Source: Alphaproteobacteria bacterium
GTDB taxonomy: Bacteria > Myxococcota_A > UBA796 > GCA-2862545
Length of the DNA stretch: 64,000 bases
Assembly (NCBI GenBank): GCA_020632875.1
Contig: JACKET010000023.1
Coordinates: 48,175-112,174, forward strand
Direction of reading: 5' to 3'
Shown: positions 37,043 to 46,500 of the stretch, in pieces
Numbering within the stretch: the stretch's first letter is position 1
Layout: every line of letters begins with the position of its first letter
Program-made: the position numbers and the translations under genes
The notes under the pieces: model-generated
What the model saw: only the letters and a program-made list of their open reading frames with translations
What the model was told of the DNA's origin: nothing
Databases searched by the model: none

Positions 37043-37487
37043 GCACGTCCGCAGGGTCCGGTTCCCCCTCGACCCGCCATGAAGCTTCGAACCCCACGGG
37101 GAACCGGATCCTGGGACTGCCGGGTCTACGAACCGCAAGGCCGCCATAGGCGAGCCGCGCAGCGCGCTCCGCGCGCGTAGCAACAGTGGCGACAGGCACG
37201 TCCGCAGGGTCCGGTTTCCCCCGACCCGCCACGACGCACGAACCCAAGCGAAACCGGATCCTGGGACTGCCGGGTCTGCGAACGGCAAGGCCGCCACAGG
37301 CGAGCCGCGCAGCGCGCTCCGCGCGCGTAGCAACAGTAGGCGACAGGCACGTCCGCAGGGTCCGGTTTCCCCCGACCCGCCACGACGCACCAACCCAAGC
37401 GAAACCGGATCCTGGGACTGCCGGGTCTACGAACCGCAAGGCCGCCATAGGCGAGCCGCGCAGCGCGCTTGCGCGCGAAGTAAGCGT
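37042..37487. repeat. three tandem copies of a ~152-bp intergenic repeat
   Basis: Units begin GGCACGTCCGCAGGGTCCGG at 37042, 37195 and 37346 (periods 153 and 151). Each contains an inverted repeat GGTCCGGTTTC ... GAAACCGGATCC, then CTGGGACTGCCGGGTCT, then AGGCGAGCCGCGCAGCGCGCT. Copies 2 and 3 are nearly identical; copy 1 is more diverged. The region of about 450 bases holds no credible gene: frames through it encode repetitive Arg/Gly-rich sequence with no ribosome site. A reverse-orientation remnant occurs at 63890. Confidence 0.85.
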
Positions 37488-37490
37488 ATC

Positions 37491-38378
37491 TCAGAGATCG
37501 AGGCCGTCGGCCTGCTCGAGCAGCTCCTCCCACTTCGCGGGCCAGAGCGTCGCCAGATCCTGCGCGCGCGCGACCTCGAGGCTGCGCACCAGCAGGTGCC
37601 GCGCCTCGACCACGTCACCGGCCTCGGCCGTGACCGTCGCGAGCTCGGCCAGCGCGAAGCACAGCAGATCCTCGCAGTCGTCGGCCTCCTCGGCGAGCCG
37701 CACGGTCTCTTCGAGCTGCTCGCGCGCCTGGGGCCAGTCCTCCAGGCGGAGGAGCAGTGAGCCCACGCCCCAGCCCGCCATCACCGTGCCGCGGGGCTGC
37801 ACCGCGAGCGCCAGCGCCGAGCGGTACGCCTCGAGCGCCCCTTCGAGGTCGTCGAGCGTGTCGCGCGTCGCGGCGAGCTGGAACCAGGCGTCGAGCAGGT
37901 CGGCTTCGTCGAGCCGGTGCTCGAGCGCGACCTCGATGGCCCGCTCGAGCCACTGCGCCCGCTCGATCCCCTCCACCGCGGACGCCATGAGCCGCGCCCC
38001 TTCGAGCAGCGCTTCGGGCTCGCGCTCGGTCTCGGCCCACGCGAGGAAGTCGCGCACCGAGCCCGTCGCGTCGGGCATCGCGGCGACCTCCCAGTGCACC
38101 CGCGCCGTGCGCACGCGGCGCTGGCCCTCGGCGTGCCCCGGATCCACGAGGCGCTCGGCCCCGTCGAGGTGGGCCTCTGCGGCGTCCAGGTCGTGCATCT
38201 GCACGGCGACGCGGGCGAGCATCGCGCGGCACACCACCTCGATCGACCGATCGGTACGCGCCTGCGCCTTCTCGAGCAGCTCTTCGTAGGCGTGCCGCGC
38301 GAGCATCGGACGGCCCGCCCGGAAGTGGCCATCCGCGCTGCGGAGCGCGGAGGCCAGTGTGGTGGCGAGGACTGCCAT
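37491..38378 (-). CDS. TPR-repeat protein
   Basis: 295 aa, no signal peptide, Ala/Leu/Glu-rich helices throughout with TPR-like pairs (LARHAYEELLEKAQ, MHDLDAAEAHLDGAERL, LDDLEGALEAYRSALALA, LEDWPQAREQLEETVRLAEEA, AGDVVEARHLLVRSLEVA). Probably a cytoplasmic scaffold similar to the TPR segments of the kinase giants in this window, but without kinase or ATPase. Its stop lies at the edge of the tandem repeats. Function unknown. Confidence 0.82.
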   Translation of the reverse strand: MAVLATTLASALRSADGHFRAGRPMLARHAYEELLEKAQARTDRSIEVVCRAMLARVAVQMHDLDAAEAHLDGAERLVDPGHAEGQRRVRTARVHWEVAAMPDATGSVRDFLAWAETEREPEALLEGARLMASAVEGIERAQWLERAIEVALEHRLDEADLLDAWFQLAATRDTLDDLEGALEAYRSALALAVQPRGTVMAGWGVGSLLLRLEDWPQAREQLEETVRLAEEADDCEDLLCFALAELATVTAEAGDVVEARHLLVRSLEVARAQDLATLWPAKWEELLEQADGLDL

Positions 38379-38404
38379 ACCGGCAGTCTACTCCGCCACG
38401 CGCC

Positions 38405-38926
38405 CTAGAGCGGGTTCGACTCGCGCGCCTTCTTCACGTCGTCGGGCGAGCAGTAGCCGAAGTCGTTGCCCCAGCTGTGGCGCTCGTACGAGATGACCGC
38501 GGCGATCTCGAGGTCGTTCAGCATGCTGCCCTGCGGGGTCATGGCGCCGTTGTAGGTCTTGCCGTCGACCACCATCTCGCCCTGGAGGCCGTAGATGACG
38601 ATGGCGGCGTGCTTCACGCAGTCGCCCATGTGGTCCTTCTGGCCGACGAGCGGCGGGAAGACGCCTTCCTGGCCCTTGCCATCCTCCTGGTGGCAGGTCT
38701 TGCAGGCGAGCGAGGAGTTCAGGTAGACCTCCTTGCCCTTCTCCATCAGGAAGGTGTGCTGCTCGTCTTCGGACATCGCGCCGAAGTCGGGGGCAGGCTC
38801 GGGCTTGGGCTCTTCCTTCGGCTCGGGCTTGGGCTCTTCTTTGGGCTCGGCCTTCGGCTCGGGCTTCGTGGCCTCGCCGCCGCTGCATCCGACGGCGAGG
38901 AGGCTGGCGAGCATCAGAGTGCGCAT
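38405..38926 (-). CDS. cytochrome c-type lipoprotein
   Basis: 173 aa. Lipobox AVGC (Cys14). A Lys-Pro-Glu-Pro repeat tether (about 20-46) leads to a class-I cytochrome c domain with the haem motif CKTCH (75-79) and a plausible axial Met129 in NGAMTPQG; two further cysteines (about 103 and 159) could form a disulfide. A membrane-tethered periplasmic electron carrier, consistent with the thiol-redox lipoproteins nearby, though its partner oxidase or reductase is not in the window. Confidence 0.92.
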   Translation of the reverse strand: MRTLMLASLLAVGCSGGEATKPEPKAEPKEEPKPEPKEEPKPEPAPDFGAMSEDEQHTFLMEKGKEVYLNSSLACKTCHQEDGKGQEGVFPPLVGQKDHMGDCVKHAAIVIYGLQGEMVVDGKTYNGAMTPQGSMLNDLEIAAVISYERHSWGNDFGYCSPDDVKKARESNPL

Positions 38927-39018
38927 GGGATTCTCCTCCTCACGCCACTCGCCCTAATGGGGCCGGCCCGGAGGGCCGACGCAGCAAACCGTGGCACTCC
39001 GGGCCGCCGCGCCGGACC

Positions 39019-39822
39019 TCAGCGGTGGTGGGCGTGCGGGTGGCCCGCCGACGCGTAGGTCGCGGGGCGGGGCGGCGGGGGACGCCGCGCCTGCAGATCG
39101 ACGCGCGTGTCGCGCCCCTCCGCCACGCGGACGTGCGTGTCCGCCACGACCTGGCCGTTCCGCCCGATGGCGTCGATGTCGTGGACGCCGGGCATCACGT
39201 CGAGCGCCATCGTCGCGCCGGGGGCGAGCATCCCGAACGCGCGGCCGTCCACGAACAGGCGCACCGACCACGGGTCGAGGTTCTGCACGACGAGGCGCGT
39301 CGGGGCCGCGTGGAACGAGAAGGCGGTGCGATTCGAGCGTCCGGGCTCGGCCCACACGGTCTGCGCGTCGACCTGGCGCAGCTCGCCGCGCGGACCCGAG
39401 ATGCTCGCGGTCAGCGTGAGCTTCCCGGCGGGGACCATCGCGGTGTGCGTCTGTCCCGGTGCCACCCACAGGCCCGCGCGCGGCCCGGCGACGTAGAGGG
39501 GCGAGGAGCCCGTGTTCGTCACGGACATCCGCGTCATCGGGGTCTCGACCACCACGAGCTCGTGGCAGTGCGGCCGGAACCACTCGCTGTTCGTCTCGAG
39601 CAGCGTCCCGTTCTGGGCGCTGACGGTCACCGTGTGGAAGCCGGAGCGGACGGCGAACGCGTCCTGCCCGAACCCGCCGAGCTGGCCGACGTACTGGCCG
39701 TCGACCGCGACGGTCACGGGCGCCTCCCAGCGGTTCTCGACGACGAGCGTGGAGATCGGGCGGGCGAGGGCGGGCGTGGCGACGAGGAGCGCGGCACCGG
39801 CGGTCAGGAGCTTGATGGACAT
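39019..39822 (-). CDS. secreted protein with PEGA-like domain
   Basis: 267 aa. Signal peptide (1-22, ending ALARP) and GGAGG five bases before the ATG. The protein is built of short beta-repeats such as VTVAVDGQYVGQLGGFGQDAFAVRSGFHTVTVSAQNG and VRLFVDGRAFGMLAPGATMALDVMPGVHDIDAIGRNG, the pattern of PEGA-type modules that often act as surface stalk domains. The C-terminus is His/Pro-rich (ending HPHAHHR). Location is periplasm or cell surface; function unknown. Confidence 0.8.
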   Translation of the reverse strand: MSIKLLTAGAALLVATPALARPISTLVVENRWEAPVTVAVDGQYVGQLGGFGQDAFAVRSGFHTVTVSAQNGTLLETNSEWFRPHCHELVVVETPMTRMSVTNTGSSPLYVAGPRAGLWVAPGQTHTAMVPAGKLTLTASISGPRGELRQVDAQTVWAEPGRSNRTAFSFHAAPTRLVVQNLDPWSVRLFVDGRAFGMLAPGATMALDVMPGVHDIDAIGRNGQVVADTHVRVAEGRDTRVDLQARRPPPPRPATYASAGHPHAHHR

Positions 39823-39941
39823 GTCGGCCTCCGTGGTTGGTGAGGCAGACGCGCGGCGCCGCGAGACCGTCGATGCGGTGACCTCTGGTGACATGCGGTG
39901 GTGTTCGATGTCGGCGGGGGGGCTGGCGGGATGCGCCGACC

Positions 39942-40751
39942 TCACCGCTCTTCGTGCAGGACCCCTGACCCAGCGAGCGTGGCCTCGCCCACGGCCCGTT
40001 GCGCAGCGACCTCCGCATCGGTCGCGTCGGGGTGCAGGAGCCGCCAGAACCCGAGCAGGTTCCGGAGCACCAGGGCCCGGTTCCGCGCGCCGTACAGCGC
40101 CGCTTCGGCCTCGGCGCTCCCGGCCGGATGCCCCGCGGCGAGGTGGGCGAGCCGACCGCGCGCCCGGGAGAGCGCACCCGCGAAGTCCGTGAAGGGCTCG
40201 CCGTGGCCCGGGATCACGACGGAGGGAGTCAGCTCCGCGAGCGCGTCGAGGGCCAACGCGGTCCGCTCGAGCACGCCGGGTGGGTCGTACCAGGGGTTCA
40301 GCAGCCCGAACCCGTCCTCCCACAGCGCGTCCCCCGTGATCAGCACGCCGTCGCGCTCCCGGAAGAAGCTCACGCCGCCCACGGCGTGTCCGGGCGTCTC
40401 CACGACGTGCCAGGCCTCGCCGGCCAGCTCCACCCGGTCGCCGAGGACGCGGTCCACCCGGAACCGCGGCAGCTCCTGCCCCGTGCCCTCCAGCCAGAGC
40501 TCCCGCGGGTCCCAGCGCTCGACGAGCCCCGCGACGTCGCGGTGTGCGAGCACCGGGCAGCCGAAACGCCCGACGAGCGCGGCCGCTCCGCCGGCGTGGT
40601 CGCTGTGCGCGTGGGTCAACGCCAGCACCTCGCAGCGGCCCGCGAACCCGAGCAGCGCGTCGGCCCCCGTGGCGTAGCCGCTGTCCACCACGGCGGGCGC
40701 GTCTCCCGCGAGCGCGACCACGTTGCCGTGCAGCCATCCGCGCACCAGCAC
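39942..40751 (-). CDS. metallo-beta-lactamase-fold hydrolase
   Basis: 269 aa, GTG start, no signal peptide. Binuclear metal ligands: THAHSDHAGG (HxHxDH, about 46-55), TPGHAVGG (His near 122), GDALWEDG (Asp near 140) and IPGHGEPF (His near 180), followed by a C-terminal helical domain. The plan matches the RNase Z/glyoxalase II-like group, including LACTB2-type hydrolases. Substrate unknown; a thioester or nucleic-acid ester is possible. Confidence 0.9.
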   Translation of the reverse strand: MLVRGWLHGNVVALAGDAPAVVDSGYATGADALLGFAGRCEVLALTHAHSDHAGGAAALVGRFGCPVLAHRDVAGLVERWDPRELWLEGTGQELPRFRVDRVLGDRVELAGEAWHVVETPGHAVGGVSFFRERDGVLITGDALWEDGFGLLNPWYDPPGVLERTALALDALAELTPSVVIPGHGEPFTDFAGALSRARGRLAHLAAGHPAGSAEAEAALYGARNRALVLRNLLGFWRLLHPDATDAEVAAQRAVGEATLAGSGVLHEER

Positions 40752-40774
40752 GCGGACGTCCGCGGGCAGGGCGC

Positions 40775-41467
40775 TCAGAGGTACAGGTCCTTGTCGTAGC
40801 AGGACCCCGGACCCCCGAGGAGCACCGACTTCACGGGGGCTTCGGTGAGCCGCTGCGCCTGCCAGCCGATGCCCTTGCCGCCTTCGACGTGCGTGCGGTC
40901 GGCCACGATGACGAGGTACCCCTCGCCCTTCCAGCCCTCGATCGCCGAGCGCGCGAGCCGGAAGTCGAGCCAGGTCACGGTCTGCACGAACGCGCTCTCG
41001 AGCGGGACGGGCATCGGGTGGCCGGCCATCCCATCCTGGAGGATGGCGATGTAGCCGGGCGGAATCGGCACGGGCGTATCGGCGGGACGCGCTTCGACGG
41101 GCGCGCCGATGGCGATCACCTCGCCACCCCAGGCCGCGCCGGTGACGAGCTGCTCGTACGCGCCGTAGGGGAAGCCGTTCGCGGCGCCCCAGTCGAGCAG
41201 GCCGGGCAGGTCGACGCTCTGCAGCTCGCCCTTCGCGTAGCGGTCGAGCACGGGCTGGCGGTCGGGAGGCAGGGCCTGCAGCGCCACGGTCACGGGCGCC
41301 CCGGTGCCGCGCAGCTTCGAGACGAGCCTCGCGGCGCGGGCCAGGTCGGGCTGCGTGCCCATGCGCTCGCCCAGCACGAACACGGCGGGGCCGGGCGTGG
41401 CGGCGAGCTCGCCGAGGGTGGTCTGCTCGCAGCCGGACGCGAGCGCGGTGGCGAGGAGCGCGATCAT
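40775..41467 (-). CDS. ChaN-like lipoprotein lacking the usual histidines
   Basis: 230 aa. The signal ends LASGC (Cys13). The mature part follows the ChaN/EreA-like haem-binding uptake fold: VFVLGERMGTQPDLARAARLVSKL corresponds to the family GExH helix region, and VALQALPPDRQPVLDRYAKGEL corresponds to a FEMFPxxxQPVLDxW-type segment. Here the expected His residues after GE are Met and Leu, and the Glu of the next strand is Gln, so haem or metal binding is doubtful. The ATG overlaps the upstream stop (ATGA), so it is coupled to the 42399 gene. Confidence 0.7.
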   Translation of the reverse strand: MIALLATALASGCEQTTLGELAATPGPAVFVLGERMGTQPDLARAARLVSKLRGTGAPVTVALQALPPDRQPVLDRYAKGELQSVDLPGLLDWGAANGFPYGAYEQLVTGAAWGGEVIAIGAPVEARPADTPVPIPPGYIAILQDGMAGHPMPVPLESAFVQTVTWLDFRLARSAIEGWKGEGYLVIVADRTHVEGGKGIGWQAQRLTEAPVKSVLLGGPGSCYDKDLYL

Positions 41468-42399
41468 CTCAGGTAGTCCTCCGAACGGTCCGTATCATCG
41501 GGCGCCGCATTGCCGGACACGAGCCCGCGGACCTCGTTCAGCTTGTGCTCGACCTCGGCGCGCGTGTGCTCGTCGAGCTGTGCGAGCGCGGCATTGAGGC
41601 TGCGTAGGTCGACTTCCTTCTGGCTGCGGTTGGCCTGCTCGCGCTGGAGCTGGCGGCCGCGCACCAGGTACATCAGCACGAACACGCCGAGCACCACGAC
41701 GAGCGCGGAGATGATGCCGGAGAGCACCTGCTCCGTGCGCCGCGCCTGCTCGTCGACCTTGCCGGCGATGACGTCCGCGAGACCCTCGACGTTCGTGCTG
41801 AACGGGTCGAGCACGTTGTCGCGCAGCGTGGTCTCGAGCGTCTCGCCGACCGCCGGGGTCGCCGAGCCCTCGCGCATCGCGAGGTAGATCGAGTCGCGGA
41901 GCAGGTCGGCCGTCGCCCACTTCAGCTCGTCCTGCTCGAGGTTCTGGCGGAGCGACAGCACCGCGCGGGTCACGAGCCGATCGACGGTCTCTTCGAGGCT
42001 CGACCCGAGCTCGCCGCGGATGCCCTCAGCGAAGGCCTCGACGATGTCGCGCTGGATCATGGCCCGCAGCTCGGGGGACACGTCCTGGCGGAGGCCCTTG
42101 CCCGCACGCATCGTGGCGACCGTGATCAGCCCGTCGACCGTGGACTCGAGGCCCGCCTGCTGCTCGGGCGTGATCTCGGTGACGCCGGACTGGAGCCCCT
42201 GGCCCAGCTGGTGGCCGAGCTCGGCGAGCAGGGCCTTCTCGACGATGCCCTCGAGGACCGGGTCTACGCCCTCGGACTTCCCCTTGCCCCCGGCCTCGTC
42301 GAGCACGCCCGCCATCAGGCCGCTGCCGACCTTGTAGAAGCAGCCGGGCGACAGGGGGAGGGCGATCAGGAGGAGGAGGGCGGGGAGGGCGCGACGCAC
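41464..42399 (-). CDS. lipoprotein with a C-terminal membrane helix
   Basis: 311 aa, unrecognised. Lipobox LSPGC (Cys20). A mainly helical, charged extracytoplasmic domain (about 25-220) is followed by one membrane helix (about 223-246) and a cytoplasmic coiled-coil-like tail (QLQREQANRSQKEVDLRSL ... VEHKLNEVRGLV). Having both a lipid anchor and a transmembrane helix would let it bridge membrane and cytoplasm. It is the first gene of a coupled pair with the ChaN-like lipoprotein. Confidence 0.78.
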   Translation of the reverse strand: MRRALPALLLLIALPLSPGCFYKVGSGLMAGVLDEAGGKGKSEGVDPVLEGIVEKALLAELGHQLGQGLQSGVTEITPEQQAGLESTVDGLITVATMRAGKGLRQDVSPELRAMIQRDIVEAFAEGIRGELGSSLEETVDRLVTRAVLSLRQNLEQDELKWATADLLRDSIYLAMREGSATPAVGETLETTLRDNVLDPFSTNVEGLADVIAGKVDEQARRTEQVLSGIISALVVVLGVFVLMYLVRGRQLQREQANRSQKEVDLRSLNAALAQLDEHTRAEVEHKLNEVRGLVSGNAAPDDTDRSEDYLR

Positions 42400-42484
42400 G
42401 GCCGAAGCTTAGCCGAACGCGGGCCCGGCGTCGTCGTTGCACGGGCCGGGGTTCCCAGGTACTCGGTGCGGCCAGGAGGCAAGC

Positions 42485-43555
42485 ATGTCCGACGTTCGAC
42501 CCGGTGTTGTCACAGGAAAGGCCTACCAGGCCGTCATCGAGGCCGCCAAGGCCGGCGGCTACGCGCTCCCCGCCGTGAACGTGGTCGGCACCGACAGCGT
42601 GAACGCGGTGCTCGAGGCCGCCGCGAAGGCGAAGTCGGACGTGATCATCCAGCTCTCGAACGGCGGCGCCCAGTTCTACGCGGGCAAGGGCTACCCCGAC
42701 AGCTTCCAGGCCAAGGTGCTCGGCGCGGTCTCGTGCGCCCACCACGTTCACCTGCTCGCCCAGGCGTACGGCGTCTGCGTGGCACTGCACACCGACCACG
42801 CCGACAAGAGCCTCATCCCGTGGGTCGAGGCCCTCGTGGGCCACAGCGAGGCGCACCACGCGAAGACCGGTCAGCCGCTGTTCAGCTCGCACATGCTCGA
42901 CCTGTCCGAGCTCTCGCTCGCCGAGAACATCGAGCTGTCGGCCGCGATGCTCCGCCGGATGGCGAAGATCGACATGAGCCTCGAGATCGAGCTCGGCGTG
43001 ACGGGCGGCGAAGAAGACGGCGTGGGCCACGAGGTCGAAGAGGGCGCCGACAACTCGCACCTCTACACGCAGCCCGCCGACGTGCTCCAGGCCTACGACG
43101 TGCTCGCGCCCATCGGGCACTTCAGCGTGGCGGCGTCCTTCGGCAACGTCCACGGCGTGTACAAGCCGGGCAACGTGAAGCTCCGCCCCGAGATCCTGAA
43201 GAACAGCCAGGCCCTCGTGCAGCAGACGCACGGCCTCGCCGAGAACCCGCTGCACCTCGTGTTCCACGGGGGCTCGGGCTCCGACCCGGCCAAGATCGAA
43301 GAGGCCGTGGGCTACGGCGTGTTCAAGATGAACATCGACACCGACACGCAGTTCGCGTTCGCCGAGCCCATCGGCAAGTACGTGCTCGGCAATCCGCGCG
43401 CCTTCCAGTACCAGCTCGATCCCGACACCGGGAAGCCGTACAAGAAGGACTACGACCCGCGGAAGTGGCTGCGGCTCGGCGAAGACGGCATGGTCGCGCG
43501 CCTCCAGCAGGCGTTCGCCGACCTCGGCGCCACCGGCCGGTCCGTCTGCCTCTGA
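42485..43555 (+). CDS. fba: fructose-bisphosphate aldolase, class II
   Basis: 356 aa. Zn-dependent cleavage of fructose-1,6-bisphosphate to dihydroxyacetone phosphate and glyceraldehyde-3-phosphate; cytoplasmic. Signatures are LPAVNVVGTDSVNAVLEAA, the metal and catalytic segment ALHTDHADK (about 108-116), ELGVTGGEEDGV, FGNVHGVYKPG, VFHGGSGS and FKMNIDTDTQFA, the type A (FbaA-like) pattern. AGGAGG lies five bases before the ATG. It is the second glycolytic enzyme in the window, with gpmI. Confidence 0.96.
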   Translation: MSDVRPGVVTGKAYQAVIEAAKAGGYALPAVNVVGTDSVNAVLEAAAKAKSDVIIQLSNGGAQFYAGKGYPDSFQAKVLGAVSCAHHVHLLAQAYGVCVALHTDHADKSLIPWVEALVGHSEAHHAKTGQPLFSSHMLDLSELSLAENIELSAAMLRRMAKIDMSLEIELGVTGGEEDGVGHEVEEGADNSHLYTQPADVLQAYDVLAPIGHFSVAASFGNVHGVYKPGNVKLRPEILKNSQALVQQTHGLAENPLHLVFHGGSGSDPAKIEEAVGYGVFKMNIDTDTQFAFAEPIGKYVLGNPRAFQYQLDPDTGKPYKKDYDPRKWLRLGEDGMVARLQQAFADLGATGRSVCL

Positions 43556-43579
43556 CCCCGGCGGGGTAGGCTCGGCCCC

Positions 43580-46500
43580 ATGCACTTCCAGGGCACCCGC
43601 CGCTACGTCGTCCGCCGCGAGCTCGGCGTCGGCGCCGCTGGGCGGGTGTTCGAGGCGTGGGATGCCGAGCGCAAGTGCGAGGTGGCGCTCAAGACGCTGG
43701 TCTCGCTCTCGCCGCGCTCGGTGTACCGCTTCAAGTCCGAGTTCCGCGCGCTCGCCGACATCCGGCACGAGAACCTCGCCGCGCTGCACGAGCTCGTGGC
43801 CGAGGGCGACACGTGGTTCATCGTCATGGAGCTCGTGCGTGGCTCCACCTGGACCCACTGGGTGCGCGGCCCCGAAGCGCCGCTCCCGTCCGACTCCACG
43901 ACCTTCCTCTCGCAGGACGGGCTGCCCGTCGCCCTCGAAGAGGTGGGGGCCGTCGTGGAGGCCGGCCCGGCGGGCCCTCCGCCCGATCCAGATCGCGTCC
44001 GCGACGCCATCGTCCAGCTGCTGCGCGGGCTCGACGCGCTGCACAGCCACGGCAAGCTCCACCGCGACGTGAAGCCCGGCAACGTCGTCGTGACGCCCGA
44101 GGGCCGCGTCGTGCTGCTGGACTTCGGCCTCGTGTACGACGTCGACCGCGCCGTGAGCGAGCTGTCGCGCGTCGACCGGGTCGTCGGGACGGCCGCGTAC
44201 ATGGCCCCCGAGCAGGCCCTCGGCGAGGCGCCGTCCCCCGCGGGCGACCTGTACAGCGTGGGCGTGATGCTGTTCCAGGCCCTCACCGGCCGGCTGCCGT
44301 TCGAGGGCGGCATGGTCGAGATGCTCTCCGCGAAGCAGGTCCGCGACGCACCGCCGCCCGGGGCCCTGGTGCACGGCCTGCCGCCGGACCTCGAGGATCT
44401 GGCGACCGACCTGCTCCAGCGCGCCCCGGACGCACGGCCCACGGCCCGCGAGGCGCTGCGGCGGCTCGGCGCGCCCGACGTGGGTCCGCTACGCGCCGCG
44501 ACCACGCTCGTGGGCCGCGACGCCGAGCGCCAGGAGCTCGAGGACGCGTGGACCCGCGCGCGGAACGGCCGCGCCACGCTGCTCGCCGTCACCGGTCCGC
44601 CCGGCATCGGGAAGACCGCGCTCGTGCGGCAGTTCCTCGGCGGGCTGAAGCGGTTCGAGGACCCCTGGATCCTCCGTGGCCGCTGCCACGAGCGCGAGGC
44701 CGTGCCGTTCAAGGCCGTCGACGCGCTGATGGACAGCCTGCGCCGCCAGCTCGCGCGCCTGCCCGTGGAGGCCGTCGCCGCCGTCGACCCCGGAGGGCTC
44801 GGGCCGCTCGTGCAGCTCTTCCCGGTGCTCGCGGAGGTCTTCGACCCCGAGGACACCGACTTCGACGAGCTGGAGGGCGAGGAGCTCCGCCGGGCCGCGG
44901 TGCAGTCGGGCGCCGCGCTGCTGCGGGCGCTGGCGCGGGAGCGGCCGGTCGTCCTGTTCCTCGACGACGTGCAGTGGGGCGACGTGGGCAGCGCGCGGAT
45001 GCTCCTGCGCTGGGCAGCGGAGCTGGGGCGCAGCCGGCTGCTCGTCGTGCTCACGGGGCGTCCGGACGGGCCCCTGCTGGCCGCCATGGCGCAGGACAAG
45101 CGGTGGGTACGCATCGAAGCGCGTGGCGTGGAGCTCGGCGCGCTCGGGGACGAGGCGGTGCGCACGATGGCCCGCGCCCTGCTCGACGGGGCCGGCGACG
45201 CCGCGCACGATGCGGTCGACTGGGTCGTTCGGGAGTCGCGCGGGCACCCGGCGCTCGCGATGGAGCTCGCCTCGGCGTGGCTCGAGGAGCCCTTCGAGCT
45301 CGGGTCGGTCGGCTTCGACGACCTGCTGCGGCGCAAGGTCGACCGCCTGCCCCGCGAGACCCAGCGGGTGCTGTTCGCGGCGGCGGTGTGCGGGCGTCCC
45401 GTGCCCACCGGCGTCCTCGCGCGGGCCCTCGGGGTCGACGACGTGGAGCCGGCCGTCGCGCGGCTCGTGGACGATCGGCTCCTGCGGAGCGCGCGGCTCG
45501 GGCCCATCGCGCTGGTCGAGCTCCTCCACGCGCGGCTCGGCCGCGGCATCCTCGAGCGCGAGCTGCCCGAGGCCCGCGCGCGCATGCACCTCGCCGTCGC
45601 GGACGCGCTGCGCGAGCGCGGCTGGGGCGAGCCCGAGACCCTGGTGGAGCACTACCTGGCCGCCGGCGAGCAGGGGCGTGTCGGCCCGCTGGCGATGGCC
45701 GCGGCCGAGCAGGCGCTGGCGTCGCTGGCGTACGACAAGGCCGTCGCGCTGTACCGCACGGCCCTCGCGTTCGTCGGCGAGCCCGACCGCAGCATCGCCC
45801 AGCGCGCCCTCGCCGAGGCCCTGGCGCTCGCGGGCCGCGGGCTCGAGGCCGCCGACGCGTTCCACGATCTCGCGCGCTCCTCCGAAGGCCTCGTCCGCAT
45901 CGCGTGGCTCCGACGGGCCGCCGAACAGGCGCTGTACACGGGCCACGTCGACCGCGGGCTCGGCTGGTTCGACGAGGTGCTCGGCGCGCTCGGCCTGCCC
46001 GCCGTCGCCGACGAGCCGAGCGCGGTGCGCACGACCGCGGCGCGGCTGTGGTCCAACGTGGCCTCGGTGTTCGGAGAGCGCCGCAAGGCTGGGCCCGATC
46101 CGCTGATCGCCGAGCGGATCGACGCGTGCTTCGCGGTCGCCATCAGCCTCCAGCTGCTCGATCCGCGCCGCGCGGCCTACTACCACTTCCGCGCACTCAC
46201 CGACGCCCGGCGCATCGGCGATCCGTTCCGCCTGGCGCGGTCGCGCTGCCTGGGCCTCGCGATGCGCGCGGCCACGTCGAGCGACTGGGAGGCCTGGCGC
46301 AAGGAGCTCGGCGTCCTCCGCGACGACGTGGCGAAGCTCCACAGTCCCTATGCGCTCGGGCTCCTCGCGACCTGCGAGGGCCTCTCGGCCTACCTCGACG
46401 GCACGTACCGCGCCGGGCTGCGCGTGCTCTCCGGCGCCGAGCGCCACCTCGCGCACGTCTCCGCGCCGTTCGAGCTCACCGTGGCGCGCGTGTTCCGGGT

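Noticed and set aside
37042..37487. Possible CRISPR array or repeat protein
   Set aside because: Copies are adjacent 152-bp units without unique spacers, and the frames encode repetitive Arg/Gly sequence without ribosome sites.
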